Part shown: positions 16,797-25,844 of the stretch, in pieces
Layout: each line of letters starts with the position of its first letter
How positions within the stretch are numbered: position 1 is the stretch's first letter
NCBI RefSeq assembly: GCF_017356035.1
Contig: NZ_JAFIQX010000009.1
Coordinates: 1-64,000, forward strand
DNA: 64,000 nucleotides
Direction of reading: 5' to 3'
From: Longitalea luteola
GTDB taxonomy: Bacteria > Bacteroidota > Bacteroidia > Chitinophagales > Chitinophagaceae
Program-made: the position numbers and the translations under genes
Notes under the pieces: model-generated
Database searches by the model: none
Seen by the model: the letters and a program-made list of their open reading frames with translations, nothing else
What the model was told of the DNA's origin: nothing

Positions 16797-19601
16797 GAAC
16801 TTCCCGGTATAACTTTCCTTCACCTTCTTTAAACCCTCCGGCACACCGGCATATACGATCTGTCCGCCGCCATCACCTGCTTCCGGACCAAGGTCAATGA
16901 TCCAGTCGGCGCTTTTAATAACATCGGTATTGTGCTCTATCACTAATATGGAATGGCCCTGCTCGATCAATGCATTGAAAGAAGTGAGCAGTTTTTTAAT
17001 ATCATGAAAATGCAAACCGGTAGTGGGCTCATCAAAGATGAACAGGATATGCCCCTGGCCGCGTCCCTTGCCGAGGAAAGAAGCCAGTTTCACACGTTGC
17101 GCTTCACCACCCGACAGGGTATCTGATGACTGTCCGAGTTTTACATAGCCCAGCCCCACATCGCTTAGAGGTTTGATCTTATTGATAATGTCTTTTTCGT
17201 CCTTAAAGAATTCCAGTGCTTCATCTACACTCATTTCCAGCACATCATACACGTTTTTTTCTTTGTAGGTGACCTCCAGCACTTCTTCCTTGAACTTCTT
17301 ACCGCCACATACTTCGCAGGTAAGATGCACATCGGCCAGGAACTGCATTTCAACGATCTGTTCACCTTCACCTTTACAGGTATCGCAACGGCCACCGTCT
17401 ACATTAAACGAAAAATGCTTGGGTTGAAAGCCGCGTATTTTGCTCAATGGTTGTTTGGCATACAGGTCACGTACTTCATCCCAGGCTTTTATATAAGTTA
17501 CCGGGTTACTGCGCGATGATTTACCGATGGGATTCTGGTCAACCATTTCTATTTGTGAAATATAATCTATATCACCGGTAATGGCTTTATGCAAGCCGGT
17601 CTTATCAACCGGTTCCCCTTTCAGCTTCTTCAATGCCGGGTACAGGATCTGTTTTACCAGTGTTGTTTTCCCGCTGCCGCTCACTCCGCTTACCACACAC
17701 AACAGGTTCAGCGGGAAGGTGGCATCTACATTTTTGAGATTGTTCTGCCGCGCGCCTTCAATACTTACTGAACGCGTCCATTTACGAACGGTACGGGGTG
17801 CTTCAATTTTCAGATCGCCACGCAGGTACTTACCTGTAAGGCTTTTATCGTTCTTAATAATAGCGTCATAATCACCCTGGGCTACCACTTCGCCCCCCAG
17901 GTGTGAGGCCAGGGGTCCCATATCGATGATATAATCGGCTTCGCGCATCATCATTTCATCGTGCTCAACGACAACCACGGTATTGCCCAGGTCGCGCAGC
18001 TCTTTCAATACCCTGATCAGTCTTTCGGTATCGCGCGAGTGCAAACCGATTGACGGTTCGTCGAGTATATATAGTGAATTGGTGAGATTGCTGCCCAGGG
18101 AGCGTGTTAATTGAATACGCTGGCTTTCGCCACCACTCAATGAATTGGCCAGGCGGTTGAGCGTTAAATATCCCAGGCCCACATCGAGCAGGGTTTTCAG
18201 GCGGTGATTGATCTCGATCAAGATCCGTTTACCTACCTGGGCGTCGTATTCGCTTAATTGCAGTTCAGCAAACCATACCGCCAGGTCTTTAACCGGCATT
18301 TCACACAGCTCGCCAATATGTTTGCCGCCCACCTTCACATACAATGCCTCTTTGCGTAAACGATACCCGTTACAGTCAGGACATTGGGTTCGGCCCCGGT
18401 AGCGGGATAACAATACCCGGTACTGTACTTTATAGAGGTTCTGTTCTACTTCCTTAAAAAAGTCGTTGATGCCGTTCACAAATGCATTGCCTTCCCAAAG
18501 TACTTTATATTGTTCTTTGGTAAGATCAATGATGGCTTTATGAACGGGAAAATCAAACTTGCGGGCGCCCCGGATGAACTGGTCTTTCCAGGCCCCGAGC
18601 TTCTCCCCTTTCCAGGGCGCAACGGCGCCTTCATATACGCTTAACCGTTTATCGGGAATCACCAGGTCTTCATCAATACCCAGCACCTGGCTGAAGCCCT
18701 CACAGGTAGGGCAGGCGCCAAACGGGTTATTAAATGAGAAAAGATTAGGCACCGGTTCTTCAAACTGCATACCGTCGAGCTCGAAGCGGTTGCTGAATTG
18801 GAGTTTGATGGTGCCGTTCACTTCCAGCATTAATTCACCTTCGCCTTCATAAAAAGCGGTGCCGATAGAATCGGCCATCCGATGCCGGTCGTCTTCGTCA
18901 AAAGCCTTTACCACCAGCCGGTCAACCAACACATAGGTATCACCGCTGAGTTCAGGACCAGCGCCTTTTTCGTTGGCGGTATCTATAAGTTCTTCAATAC
19001 GAAGTATCTCGCCATTGTATAAGCGGGAAAAGCCTTTTTGCATCAGGATATTCAGCTCTTCCAGCGGTTTGCGGTTCTTATGCTGTTTGAAGGGAATAAG
19101 AATAAGCACCTTATCGCCGGCGGGGCGGTTAGCGATAGCCTCTATTACATCGTTGATATCGTCTTTTTTTACTTCGCGGCCCGAAATGGGGGAAATGGTT
19201 TTGCCCGTACGGGCGAATAACAGCCGCAGGTAATCGTAAATTTCCGTCATACTACCCACGGTTGAGCGTGGGGTACGGGTTATTACCTTTTGCTCTATCG
19301 CAATAGCCGGGCATAAACCCTTGATAAAATCCACATCGGGTTTTACCATGCGGGCCATGAATTGTCTCGCATAAGCACTAAGGCTTTCTGCGTACCGGCG
19401 CTGCCCTTCGGCGAATAATGTATCTATGGTAAGAGAAGATTTGCCTGAACCCGACACACCCGTGACCACGATGAATTTATTACGCGGAATTTCAACCGAG
19501 ATATTCTTCAGGTTATGAACCCGTGCCCCCTTTATGTATATATTATCTGACCCCTTTAGCACCGGGTTTGCTACCGTGTTAGCCTTTGTTGATACTGCCA
19601 T
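16788..19601 (-). CDS. uvrA: excinuclease ABC subunit A
   Basis: The 937-residue damage-recognition ATPase of nucleotide excision repair. It has two ABC modules: Walker [10 protein letters not shown] near residue 48 and [10 protein letters not shown] near 640, with signatures LSGGESQRI and [11 protein letters not shown]. Zinc-binding CxxC pairs lie in CPTCEG, CPDCNG and CDTCKG/CEVCGG. The length matches the family. The start at 19601 is supported by a perfect -7 box just upstream. It acts in the cytoplasm with UvrB and UvrC, which are not in the window. Confidence 0.97.
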   Translation of the reverse strand: MAVSTKANTVANPVLKGSDNIYIKGARVHNLKNISVEIPRNKFIVVTGVSGSGKSSLTIDTLFAEGQRRYAESLSAYARQFMARMVKPDVDFIKGLCPAIAIEQKVITRTPRSTVGSMTEIYDYLRLLFARTGKTISPISGREVKKDDINDVIEAIANRPAGDKVLILIPFKQHKNRKPLEELNILMQKGFSRLYNGEILRIEELIDTANEKGAGPELSGDTYVLVDRLVVKAFDEDDRHRMADSIGTAFYEGEGELMLEVNGTIKLQFSNRFELDGMQFEEPVPNLFSFNNPFGACPTCEGFSQVLGIDEDLVIPDKRLSVYEGAVAPWKGEKLGAWKDQFIRGARKFDFPVHKAIIDLTKEQYKVLWEGNAFVNGINDFFKEVEQNLYKVQYRVLLSRYRGRTQCPDCNGYRLRKEALYVKVGGKHIGELCEMPVKDLAVWFAELQLSEYDAQVGKRILIEINHRLKTLLDVGLGYLTLNRLANSLSGGESQRIQLTRSLGSNLTNSLYILDEPSIGLHSRDTERLIRVLKELRDLGNTVVVVEHDEMMMREADYIIDMGPLASHLGGEVVAQGDYDAIIKNDKSLTGKYLRGDLKIEAPRTVRKWTRSVSIEGARQNNLKNVDATFPLNLLCVVSGVSGSGKTTLVKQILYPALKKLKGEPVDKTGLHKAITGDIDYISQIEMVDQNPIGKSSRSNPVTYIKAWDEVRDLYAKQPLSKIRGFQPKHFSFNVDGGRCDTCKGEGEQIVEMQFLADVHLTCEVCGGKKFKEEVLEVTYKEKNVYDVLEMSVDEALEFFKDEKDIINKIKPLSDVGLGYVKLGQSSDTLSGGEAQRVKLASFLGKGRGQGHILFIFDEPTTGLHFHDIKKLLTSFNALIEQGHSILVIEHNTDVIKSADWIIDLGPEAGDGGGQIVYAGVPEGLKKVKESYTGKFLS

Positions 19602-19615
19602 AATTTAAAAGACAA

Positions 19616-19623
19616 CAAATTTA
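19616..19623 (-). promoter_or_regulatory. uvrA -7 promoter box
   Basis: TAAATTTG on the minus strand matches TAnnTTTG perfectly, 15 bases upstream of the uvrA start codon, which predicts a very short leader. No clear TTTG -33 element is seen. The rest of 19624-19864 is AT-rich with TATCTTTA (one mismatch) pointing toward the sigma factor gene. Confidence 0.55.
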
Positions 19624-19864
19624 TTGTTTTGTTTGAGGATATTTTTAAATAGTTTCCTTAACGGTTATTGGGTAAAAAAATCTAAAAATTGCTTAAAGTT
19701 TGCTTATTTCGAAAAGTTCTCTATCTTTAGTTGGTAATTTGTACAATAAATCGAAAACTAAACACACCGCCTATCGCGCAATCACTTCTACTCAGAAAAG
19801 CCAATCAATAATAAAAATCCATTTTAATTAATATCCTATCACCTTCAAAAAACCGTAGAAGTTT

Positions 19865-20446
19865 ATGAGTTCACTACGTAAAAAGACCGATCATGAATTA
19901 ATCCAGGACTTTCAGGATGGAGACTTGTATGCTCTTGAAACCCTCATCCTTCGCCACAAGGAAAAAATGTACACTTCCATTTTATTTCTTGTTAAGGACA
20001 AATATCTCGCCGAAGATATTTTCCAGGATGTGCTGATCAAGATCATCGACACCATTCGTGGAGGCAGGTACACCGAGGAAGGTAAGTTCCTTCCCTGGGC
20101 AATGCGTATTGCCCACAACCTGTGTGTTGATCACTTCCGGAAAGTAAAACGTACCCCTGCTATCAAAACCAGCGACGACAGGGATATATTTGAAGTGATT
20201 AATTTCACAGAAGACGGTGCAGACCAAAAAATGATGAAGCGTCAGAGTTATGACCGCGTTCGTCAGATGTTGGACCTGTTACCAGATGATCAACGCGAAG
20301 TGATCATTCTACGTCATTATGCCGATCTGAGCTTTAAAGAGATCGCAGCCCTGACCAATTGCAGCATTAACACCGCTTTGGGCAGAATGCGTTATGGCCT
20401 GATCAACCTGCGCAAAATGATGTTACAGAAAAAGATCGCTTTGTAG
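19865..20446 (+). CDS. ECF-type RNA polymerase sigma factor
   Basis: A 193-residue sigma-70 family regulator. Region 2 (residues about 8-85) contains YLAEDIFQDVLIKI and FLPWAMRIAHNLCVDHFRK. Region 4 (about 130-185) contains LPDDQREVIILRHYADLSFKEIAALTNCSINTALGRMRYGL, the -35-binding helix-turn-helix. No anti-sigma gene is adjacent on either side, unlike the usual FecR or zinc-anti-sigma arrangement. The target regulon is unknown. Confidence 0.92.
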   Translation: MSSLRKKTDHELIQDFQDGDLYALETLILRHKEKMYTSILFLVKDKYLAEDIFQDVLIKIIDTIRGGRYTEEGKFLPWAMRIAHNLCVDHFRKVKRTPAIKTSDDRDIFEVINFTEDGADQKMMKRQSYDRVRQMLDLLPDDQREVIILRHYADLSFKEIAALTNCSINTALGRMRYGLINLRKMMLQKKIAL

Positions 20447-20959
20447 GCCTTTTTACTTTGGGTACTTCAGTTGTGATTTTATATCATTGCAAAAATTTAA
20501 CAGCACATCTGAAAAAGGGAACGGATAAGCTGCTTAGATTTGACACCAGAAAACAACAAAGTAAAAAATATTGTCATTCTGGCCCTCCATCCGGGCCCAT
20601 TTTCTGAATTGCTTGCTTGCCGGAAGGCTGGAACAGAATGACGCCTAATTAAACACCCCCCTCAGGCTGAGCGGGGTGTTTTCTTTTTATATAGAATTAT
20701 AATCTGATCTCCAGCCTTTTACAATCAAAAACGGCCAATTTCCTGTTCATTTGCCTGATCTGCGTCGTCATTAAGCCAATCCTATGATGCTTTTGCAGCA
20801 TTCAATAACACTTTTCCCGGATCCTATTCGTCTTTTATGAATATCAGTAACCATTTTTGCGAATTGTATCTCTCATGAGCAGTTTTCAATAGTACTTTCA
20901 GCGAATGCTCTTCCTCATGTGTTGAATGTAATCACTCTTTTTTCGTTTTACCCTGCTCA
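20447..20959. other. long intergenic region after the sigma factor gene
   Basis: No gene is supported. It contains a 9-bp inverted repeat, GTCATTCTG (20573-20581) and CAGAATGAC (20634-20642), resembling dispersed REP-like elements of Bacteroidota, then a terminator. From about 20700 the sequence is loosely repetitive and may be a decayed part of the 21-bp array that follows. Confidence 0.5.
20652..20688 (+). terminator. intrinsic terminator
   Basis: A stem of AACACCCC/CTCA with TGAG/GGGGTGTT (loop GGC, one internal C-C mismatch) is followed by TTCTTTTT. It points in the direction of the sigma factor gene, about 200 bases beyond its stop codon. Confidence 0.8.
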
Positions 20960-21358
20960 TTTGCTGAATATGGTAACCCATTGAGCAAACTGTCCGCATC
21001 ATTCAGCAAACTGGCAGCACAATTTGATCAACTGGTTATTAAAGTAAGCAAAAGCCCCACCCTATTTCACCAACCGGGCATCAAACTTGAAAAATGGTCG
21101 CATCAATTCAGTCAAACGGCCGGTAAATTCCGTAAAAGCAGCAGTCAATCTGATAAATGAAGCGGTCAATCCCACAAAAGCAGCAGTCAATTTGAAAAAA
21201 GAAGTGGTGGATCGGTCAAAAGAAAATATCCAATTGAGAAAAGAATGGGTGCATTCGACCAGAGAAGATGCCATCGTGAAAAATGAACCCGTGGTTCTTA
21301 AAAAAGCAATAGTGAATTTGCAAAAAGCACTGACAAAAAGCACCAAAGTGACTGCAAA
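20960..21358 (+). repeat. 19-unit 21-bp degenerate tandem array
   Basis: Nineteen units of exactly 21 bp, each typically starting TT(C/T)..CAAA and ending in CAA or AAA, starting at 20960, 20981, 21002 and so on to 21338. In the last 13 units one frame is open and reads as heptapeptides ending in Val-Asn (for example SVKAAVN, PTKAAVN, LKKAIVN). Earlier units contain in-frame stops, that frame has only a TTG start, and the opposite strand is open too. I treat it as non-coding repeat or the decayed end of a repeat protein. Confidence 0.85.
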
Positions 21359-21422
21359 TAAAGAATCCCGCCCCGGTAAACGGAACGGGATGTTTATCTA
21401 AAAAGATTTTCAGCTACAATGC

Positions 21423-23387
21423 CTATTTAGCCGCCGTTTGCTGCTCTTTTTTATTGTACGCATCAATCCCACATTCCAGCCACTGGGCAAATTCCCGGGC
21501 ACTGGGGGTATACCCCTTGGTTTTAGTGAGTATCCTTTCATCCGGACTGATAATGGCATACTGCGGCTGGGCAACTGCATCAAAGTTCACGGATTGGAAT
21601 GTGGCCCATAAGTCGCCTACGGTAATGATATTTTTCTTCGTATTCGTTTTTTTATTGTCGTATTCAAACTGCTGGGCGGCCGGCAGCGGTCTGCGTTCAT
21701 CAACATACAACGATACAATGATGAACTTCTCTTTTATCAGGGCGCTCACCTTTTCATCGGGCCATACATTCTCTTCCATCCGGCGGCAGTTTACACAGGC
21801 CCAGCCTGTAAAGTCGAGCAATACCGGTTTGTTTTCCTTTTTGGCCCGCGCCAGTGCTTCTTTATAATCATTGTGTAAAGGCTCGATACCTTTTTCACAA
21901 TTCACGGGATTCTTATACACGCTATAACAAAGCGGTGGCGGAAAGCCGCTGATCAAACTCAGATTGGCGCTTTGCGTATTGGTGAGTCCGGGTATAAAAT
22001 ACAGGGTGGCCGCAGAAAAGACAACAATGAATGCAATGCGGGTCTTACTTAATTTCTTCACCGGGCTGTCGTGCGGGAACCTGATCTTACCCAACAGGTA
22101 TAATACGATCAGGATACCAACCAGTACCCATATCCCAATGAATACTTCTCTTTTCAGGAAACCCCACTGCTTCACCAGGTCGGCATTCGATAAGAATTTC
22201 ACCGCCATGGCCAGCTCCAGGAAACCGAGCACCACTTTTACACTGGTTAACCAGCCGCCTGACTTTGGTAATGATTGCAGCCAGCCGGGGAACATGGCGA
22301 ACAAAGCAAATGGCAAGGCCAGCGCCAGCCCAAACCCTGCCAGTCCGGCCGTTAATGGCCAGGCGCCTTCGGATGCCGTGCCGGCCAGTAAAGAACCTAA
22401 AATTGGACCTGTACAGGAGAAGGATACAATGGCCAGGGTTAAGGCCATAAAGAATATACCGCCCAGGCTGCTCATGCCCGACCGGGAATCAATTTTATTG
22501 GCCAGTCCGCTGGGCAATCCTATTTCAAAATACCCGAAAAACGAAATGGCAAAGAATACGAAAATGAGAAAGAAGAAGATGTTCAGCCAAACGTTGGTGG
22601 AGATATTGTTAAGGATCTCGGGGTTCACACCGCTCACCAGATGGAACGGAATGCTCAATAAAATATAGATAAGGAAAATAAATAAGCCATAAACCGTAGC
22701 GTTGGCAATGCCTTTCTTTTTATCCTGCGATTTTTTGGTAAAAAAAGAAACGGTCAGAGGTATTAACGGGAACACACAAGGGGTGAACAATGCGATAAAG
22801 CCACCCAGCATCCCAATGAAAAATATGCCGGCCAGGCTTTTGCCACCGGTATCTTCATCGCCGCAGGGATTAACGGGATTTTTGAGGTCGAATGTGGCTA
22901 CATCGATCACCGGTCTTGCATCAACACCACCTTCAAGCGGTGCAGAAAAAGCATATTCATTCAGCGGGTAAAACTCATCGCCTTTGCCATACGTATACCG
23001 GAACTTACCCAACAGCACCGCCGGAACATCGCCGGTGAACGTTACCGTTGCGGTAAAGGAGGCAGGGCCTTCATACACTTTGAAAGTGGCGTTGTCAAAT
23101 ACAGGATTTTTAAATGATGTGCTGTTGCCTGATTCCTTAAATGGCTTATGAACCTGTATAGAAGAGTCAGCAAGTTCGATCTCTACAGAAGGCACCTCAC
23201 TGATGGATTCATTGGCGCCATATAATTGCCATTTGTTATTTCCTGGTGTTGAAAAAGTTAATTCGTAGACCTTATCCTGGATCTTTTTACCGGATACTTC
23301 CCATTTATAAGCAGTTGGATCCTGGCCCTTAACCACAGTGGAGTTGATACAGCACAGCGCAATCAAACTCCATAAAAAATGTTTCAT
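21423..23387 (-). CDS. dsbD: thiol:disulfide interchange protein DsbD
   Basis: A 654-residue inner-membrane protein that passes electrons from cytoplasmic thioredoxin to the periplasm. Order: signal peptide (MKHFLWSLIALCCINSTVVKG), periplasmic N-terminal domain to about residue 170, eight or so transmembrane helices of the CcdA type with membrane cysteines (TPCVFPL, SFSCTGPI), and a C-terminal thioredoxin domain with the active site WACVNC. I use the ATG at 23387 because the signal peptide starts there. A stand-alone homologue of its N-terminal domain lies just upstream in the same direction. Confidence 0.93.
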   Translation of the reverse strand: MKHFLWSLIALCCINSTVVKGQDPTAYKWEVSGKKIQDKVYELTFSTPGNNKWQLYGANESISEVPSVEIELADSSIQVHKPFKESGNSTSFKNPVFDNATFKVYEGPASFTATVTFTGDVPAVLLGKFRYTYGKGDEFYPLNEYAFSAPLEGGVDARPVIDVATFDLKNPVNPCGDEDTGGKSLAGIFFIGMLGGFIALFTPCVFPLIPLTVSFFTKKSQDKKKGIANATVYGLFIFLIYILLSIPFHLVSGVNPEILNNISTNVWLNIFFFLIFVFFAISFFGYFEIGLPSGLANKIDSRSGMSSLGGIFFMALTLAIVSFSCTGPILGSLLAGTASEGAWPLTAGLAGFGLALALPFALFAMFPGWLQSLPKSGGWLTSVKVVLGFLELAMAVKFLSNADLVKQWGFLKREVFIGIWVLVGILIVLYLLGKIRFPHDSPVKKLSKTRIAFIVVFSAATLYFIPGLTNTQSANLSLISGFPPPLCYSVYKNPVNCEKGIEPLHNDYKEALARAKKENKPVLLDFTGWACVNCRRMEENVWPDEKVSALIKEKFIIVSLYVDERRPLPAAQQFEYDNKKTNTKKNIITVGDLWATFQSVNFDAVAQPQYAIISPDERILTKTKGYTPSAREFAQWLECGIDAYNKKEQQTAAK

Positions 23388-23475
23388 AAAGCGAATACTG
23401 GTTGATTTTAAAAAACAAACGAGTTCTTTGAGCAAGAACCCGTTTTTATAATCTAATAATTTGCATCACAAATTG

Positions 23476-23931
23476 TTAACCGCCTATAGCAACTGAGAAT
23501 GTTGTTTCGGAAGGAGGCAGACATTTTTCTTCGTTACAAACCATATATTCTACTTTTCCGGCCAGATTGGTTTTAGCAGCGCTCTTAACCTTCACTGTTT
23601 GAATGAACTCAACAGTTTTTTCGTAATAGTTCACTTTTCCGCCCCATACTTCTTCATTCTTCGTGATCAGGTTGCCTACTTCTTTTACTTTACCATCCAC
23701 TACCAACAACGGGTTTTTGGTAAATGTGAATACGGTTGGAATAGGACCATCTACTCCTACGTTCTGAGAGTATATATGCCAGTCGCCATTAACGGTTGCT
23801 TTTACCCGAACCTCATACGTCTTATCGGCAATCTTCTTTGAAGAAAATGACCATTTAACCTGGGTACTGGACTGCGCAAACGACACAGCACTGATCAACG
23901 TTACCAAAAGGGAGAGCAGAGTTACCTTCAT
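23476..23931 (-). CDS. stand-alone DsbD N-terminal-like periplasmic protein
   Basis: A 151-residue exported protein. The signal peptide MKVTLLSLLVTLISAVSFAQ is followed by an immunoglobulin-like domain resembling DsbD-alpha. It resembles the N-terminal part of the adjacent DsbD (VKWSFSSKKIADKTYEVRVKAT here, YKWEVSGKKIQDKVYELTFSTP there). The Cys pair YMVCNEEKCLPP matches the redox pair of DsbD-alpha. It lies 88 bases upstream of dsbD, probably in one operon, and likely passes reductant from DsbD to periplasmic targets. Confidence 0.85.
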   Translation of the reverse strand: MKVTLLSLLVTLISAVSFAQSSTQVKWSFSSKKIADKTYEVRVKATVNGDWHIYSQNVGVDGPIPTVFTFTKNPLLVVDGKVKEVGNLITKNEEVWGGKVNYYEKTVEFIQTVKVKSAAKTNLAGKVEYMVCNEEKCLPPSETTFSVAIGG

Positions 23932-24000
23932 GTTGAGTTTGTTTACTTATTAAAACAGTTTACCTGTCTCAAAAGTCTAAGAAATAATCTTAATAATTAT

Positions 24001-24705
24001 CTAAAAATTTACCAATGCGGCTTTTTCAGTGACAACCGCATTTACCCCCATGATCAGTGATTGTAATATAATGCGGCCATCCGTATTGCCAAGTGCTTCA
24101 GAAGTAGCTCTTTCAGGGTGCGGCATCATGCCGAATACATTGCGTGCTTCATTACATATACCCGCGATATTGCGAGCAGCGCCATTACAGTTGGCCTGTG
24201 GGGTTATTTCACCCTGCTCATTGCAATACCGGTATATGACCTGATTATTGGCTTCCAGCTTATCCAATGTAGCGTCATCAGCATAATATCTGCCTTCGCC
24301 ATGCGCAATAGGTATTTTCAATGGCCTGTCGGCGCCTACCCCTATGAGGTGCACGTTCTTGCAAATAAACTGCTGATTGGCATTGCGTAATAATACCCCT
24401 GGCAATAAATGCGACTCACATAATACCTGAAAGCCATTGCACACGCCCAGCACTTTACCGCCTTTATTGGCGAATTCGATCACACTTTGCATCATAGGGC
24501 TAAACCGGGAAATGGCTCCGCAACGCAAATAATCGCCATAGGAGAAACCACCAGGCAGAACGATACAGTCGTCCTTAGTAAACATACTAAGGTCTTTATC
24601 TTTATGCCATAACATGATGACTTCCTGATTCAGATCATTTTGCAGGGCATCCTGCATGTCGCGATCGCAATTGGAGCCCGGAAATACTACAACACCGAAT
24701 TTCAT
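24001..24705 (-). CDS. purQ: phosphoribosylformylglycinamidine synthase, glutaminase subunit
   Basis: The 234-residue class I glutamine amidotransferase that supplies ammonia to PurL in step four of purine synthesis. The nucleophile is Cys89 in [11 protein letters not shown]; the His-Glu pair is in [11 protein letters not shown]. The start [16 protein letters not shown] is typical of the small PurQ found in organisms with separate PurL and PurS. Neither partner gene is in the window. A perfect -7 promoter box precedes it. Confidence 0.95.
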   Translation of the reverse strand: MKFGVVVFPGSNCDRDMQDALQNDLNQEVIMLWHKDKDLSMFTKDDCIVLPGGFSYGDYLRCGAISRFSPMMQSVIEFANKGGKVLGVCNGFQVLCESHLLPGVLLRNANQQFICKNVHLIGVGADRPLKIPIAHGEGRYYADDATLDKLEANNQVIYRYCNEQGEITPQANCNGAARNIAGICNEARNVFGMMPHPERATSEALGNTDGRIILQSLIMGVNAVVTEKAALVNF

Positions 24706-24727
24706 TAGCGAGAATTTAAATGAGGTG

Positions 24728-24735
24728 CAAAGATA
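24728..24735 (-). promoter_or_regulatory. purQ -7 promoter box
   Basis: TATCTTTG on the minus strand is a perfect TAnnTTTG match, 22 bases upstream of the purQ start codon. The region where the -33 element should lie is inside the heptamer array that starts at 24747. Confidence 0.65.
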
Positions 24736-24746
24736 ACATAGTTTGG

Positions 24747-24823
24747 GGTTACAGGTTGCAAGTTACAGGTTACAGGGCTCAAGACCAGGTTTTCCCTGTA
24801 GCCTGCAACATGTAACCTGTAAG
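24747..24823. repeat. heptamer hairpin [AG]GTT[AG]CA with inverted partner
   Basis: The left arm has units GGTTACA, GGTTGCA, AGTTACA, GGTTACA and GGGCTCA (24747-24781). The right arm, about 24791-24823, has TGTAGCC, TGCAACA, TGTAACC and TGTAAGG, the reverse complement of the same word. The loop is about 10-15 bases. It lies between the DUF6427 gene and purQ, both on the minus strand. Confidence 0.92.
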
Positions 24824-24853
24824 GCATAATATATTTACATTACTATAAATCAA

Positions 24854-25834
24854 TCAGTTAAGCCAATAGTTAAGATAGATCGCAAACCCAAATAAGATCC
24901 AGTGAATGATCATGGGTAAACGGCGGGAATTGATATAAAAATACATGGCGGCATGAAAAGCGGTTATGGGCACCGCGCACAACATCCAGCTGATATAATT
25001 GCTGCCCCCATCGGCCATAATGATGAGCATGGCCATGATCAGGTATAACAGCAGCAGGCTCCAGCTTTTGCGCACATGAATATACATCTTATTGAGGTTG
25101 GCCTGTACATAATACCCGCCGATCATGAATGGAATGATCAGTAAACTGATACTCACGGTGGTGATCAGGGAGGATGGGATGGCCGGCAGGCCGATGCTGA
25201 ACACCGGCTTTATTTTGTTCCAGTCCCATTTATTACCCAGGTATAATACCAGGGCCAGGAAATAATACGGCATGGTAATGCCCAGAAGGTTGATCGCCCA
25301 TTCGCGCAGGCGAAAAGGCCGCATAATGAACAGGGCGAGCAGGATGAGCCCTACAAATACGATCGCGGGGCGGTATAATAACGTTACAATTCCTATGAGT
25401 ACCCCAATACTGAAAATGGCGGGCGCCGGTCGTTGAATATTGGGCAAAGTGGTCATGCGGTAAAAGATCCAGATCAGAAAGGTATTGGCGAGCAGGGGGG
25501 CCGAAAAATAGTTCCACTCTACAAACAGCGAGGTGGTAAGCATGTGGGCCATGGCCGGCAGGTAATTGGGCCGCGGCAGTAATTTCTGGTCGTTACAAAT
25601 GCGGTTGAACAAAAGCGCCTGGCTGAACAGCAGTAAAAAAGCGATCAGCACATACAATACCGGTGCAATTTGCAGCGGCTTTAAAAATGCGATCAACCAA
25701 TTGTATAGGAAATGGTCTTCCGGTTGTTGCAAAGGGCCGGCAGGGTGCAGAAAACGGTTAAACTTCAGAATTAAACCATAAACCAGCAATACCAGGATAT
25801 TGCTGGAGGTCTTTTGCTTGAATAGTCCTGTCAC
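24854..25834 (-). CDS. DUF6427 family membrane protein
   Basis: A 326-residue polytopic membrane protein with about ten hydrophobic helices. The start MTGLFKQKTSSNILVLLVYGLILKF and the motif LLANTFLIWIFYRM are typical of the Bacteroidota family DUF6427, whose function is unknown. It starts 10 bases after the stop of the upstream gene, so the two are probably one transcript. It is not a known transporter class. Confidence 0.8.
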   Translation of the reverse strand: MTGLFKQKTSSNILVLLVYGLILKFNRFLHPAGPLQQPEDHFLYNWLIAFLKPLQIAPVLYVLIAFLLLFSQALLFNRICNDQKLLPRPNYLPAMAHMLTTSLFVEWNYFSAPLLANTFLIWIFYRMTTLPNIQRPAPAIFSIGVLIGIVTLLYRPAIVFVGLILLALFIMRPFRLREWAINLLGITMPYYFLALVLYLGNKWDWNKIKPVFSIGLPAIPSSLITTVSISLLIIPFMIGGYYVQANLNKMYIHVRKSWSLLLLYLIMAMLIIMADGGSNYISWMLCAVPITAFHAAMYFYINSRRLPMIIHWILFGFAIYLNYWLN

Positions 25835-25844
25835 TCAAACGAAT

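Noticed and set aside
21087-21401. 104-codon frame of Val-Asn heptapeptides, and its antisense frame
   Set aside because: Only a TTG start, stops in the same phase just upstream within the same 21-bp array, and both strands open. Kept as a repeat, with a finding noting the gene-relic possibility.
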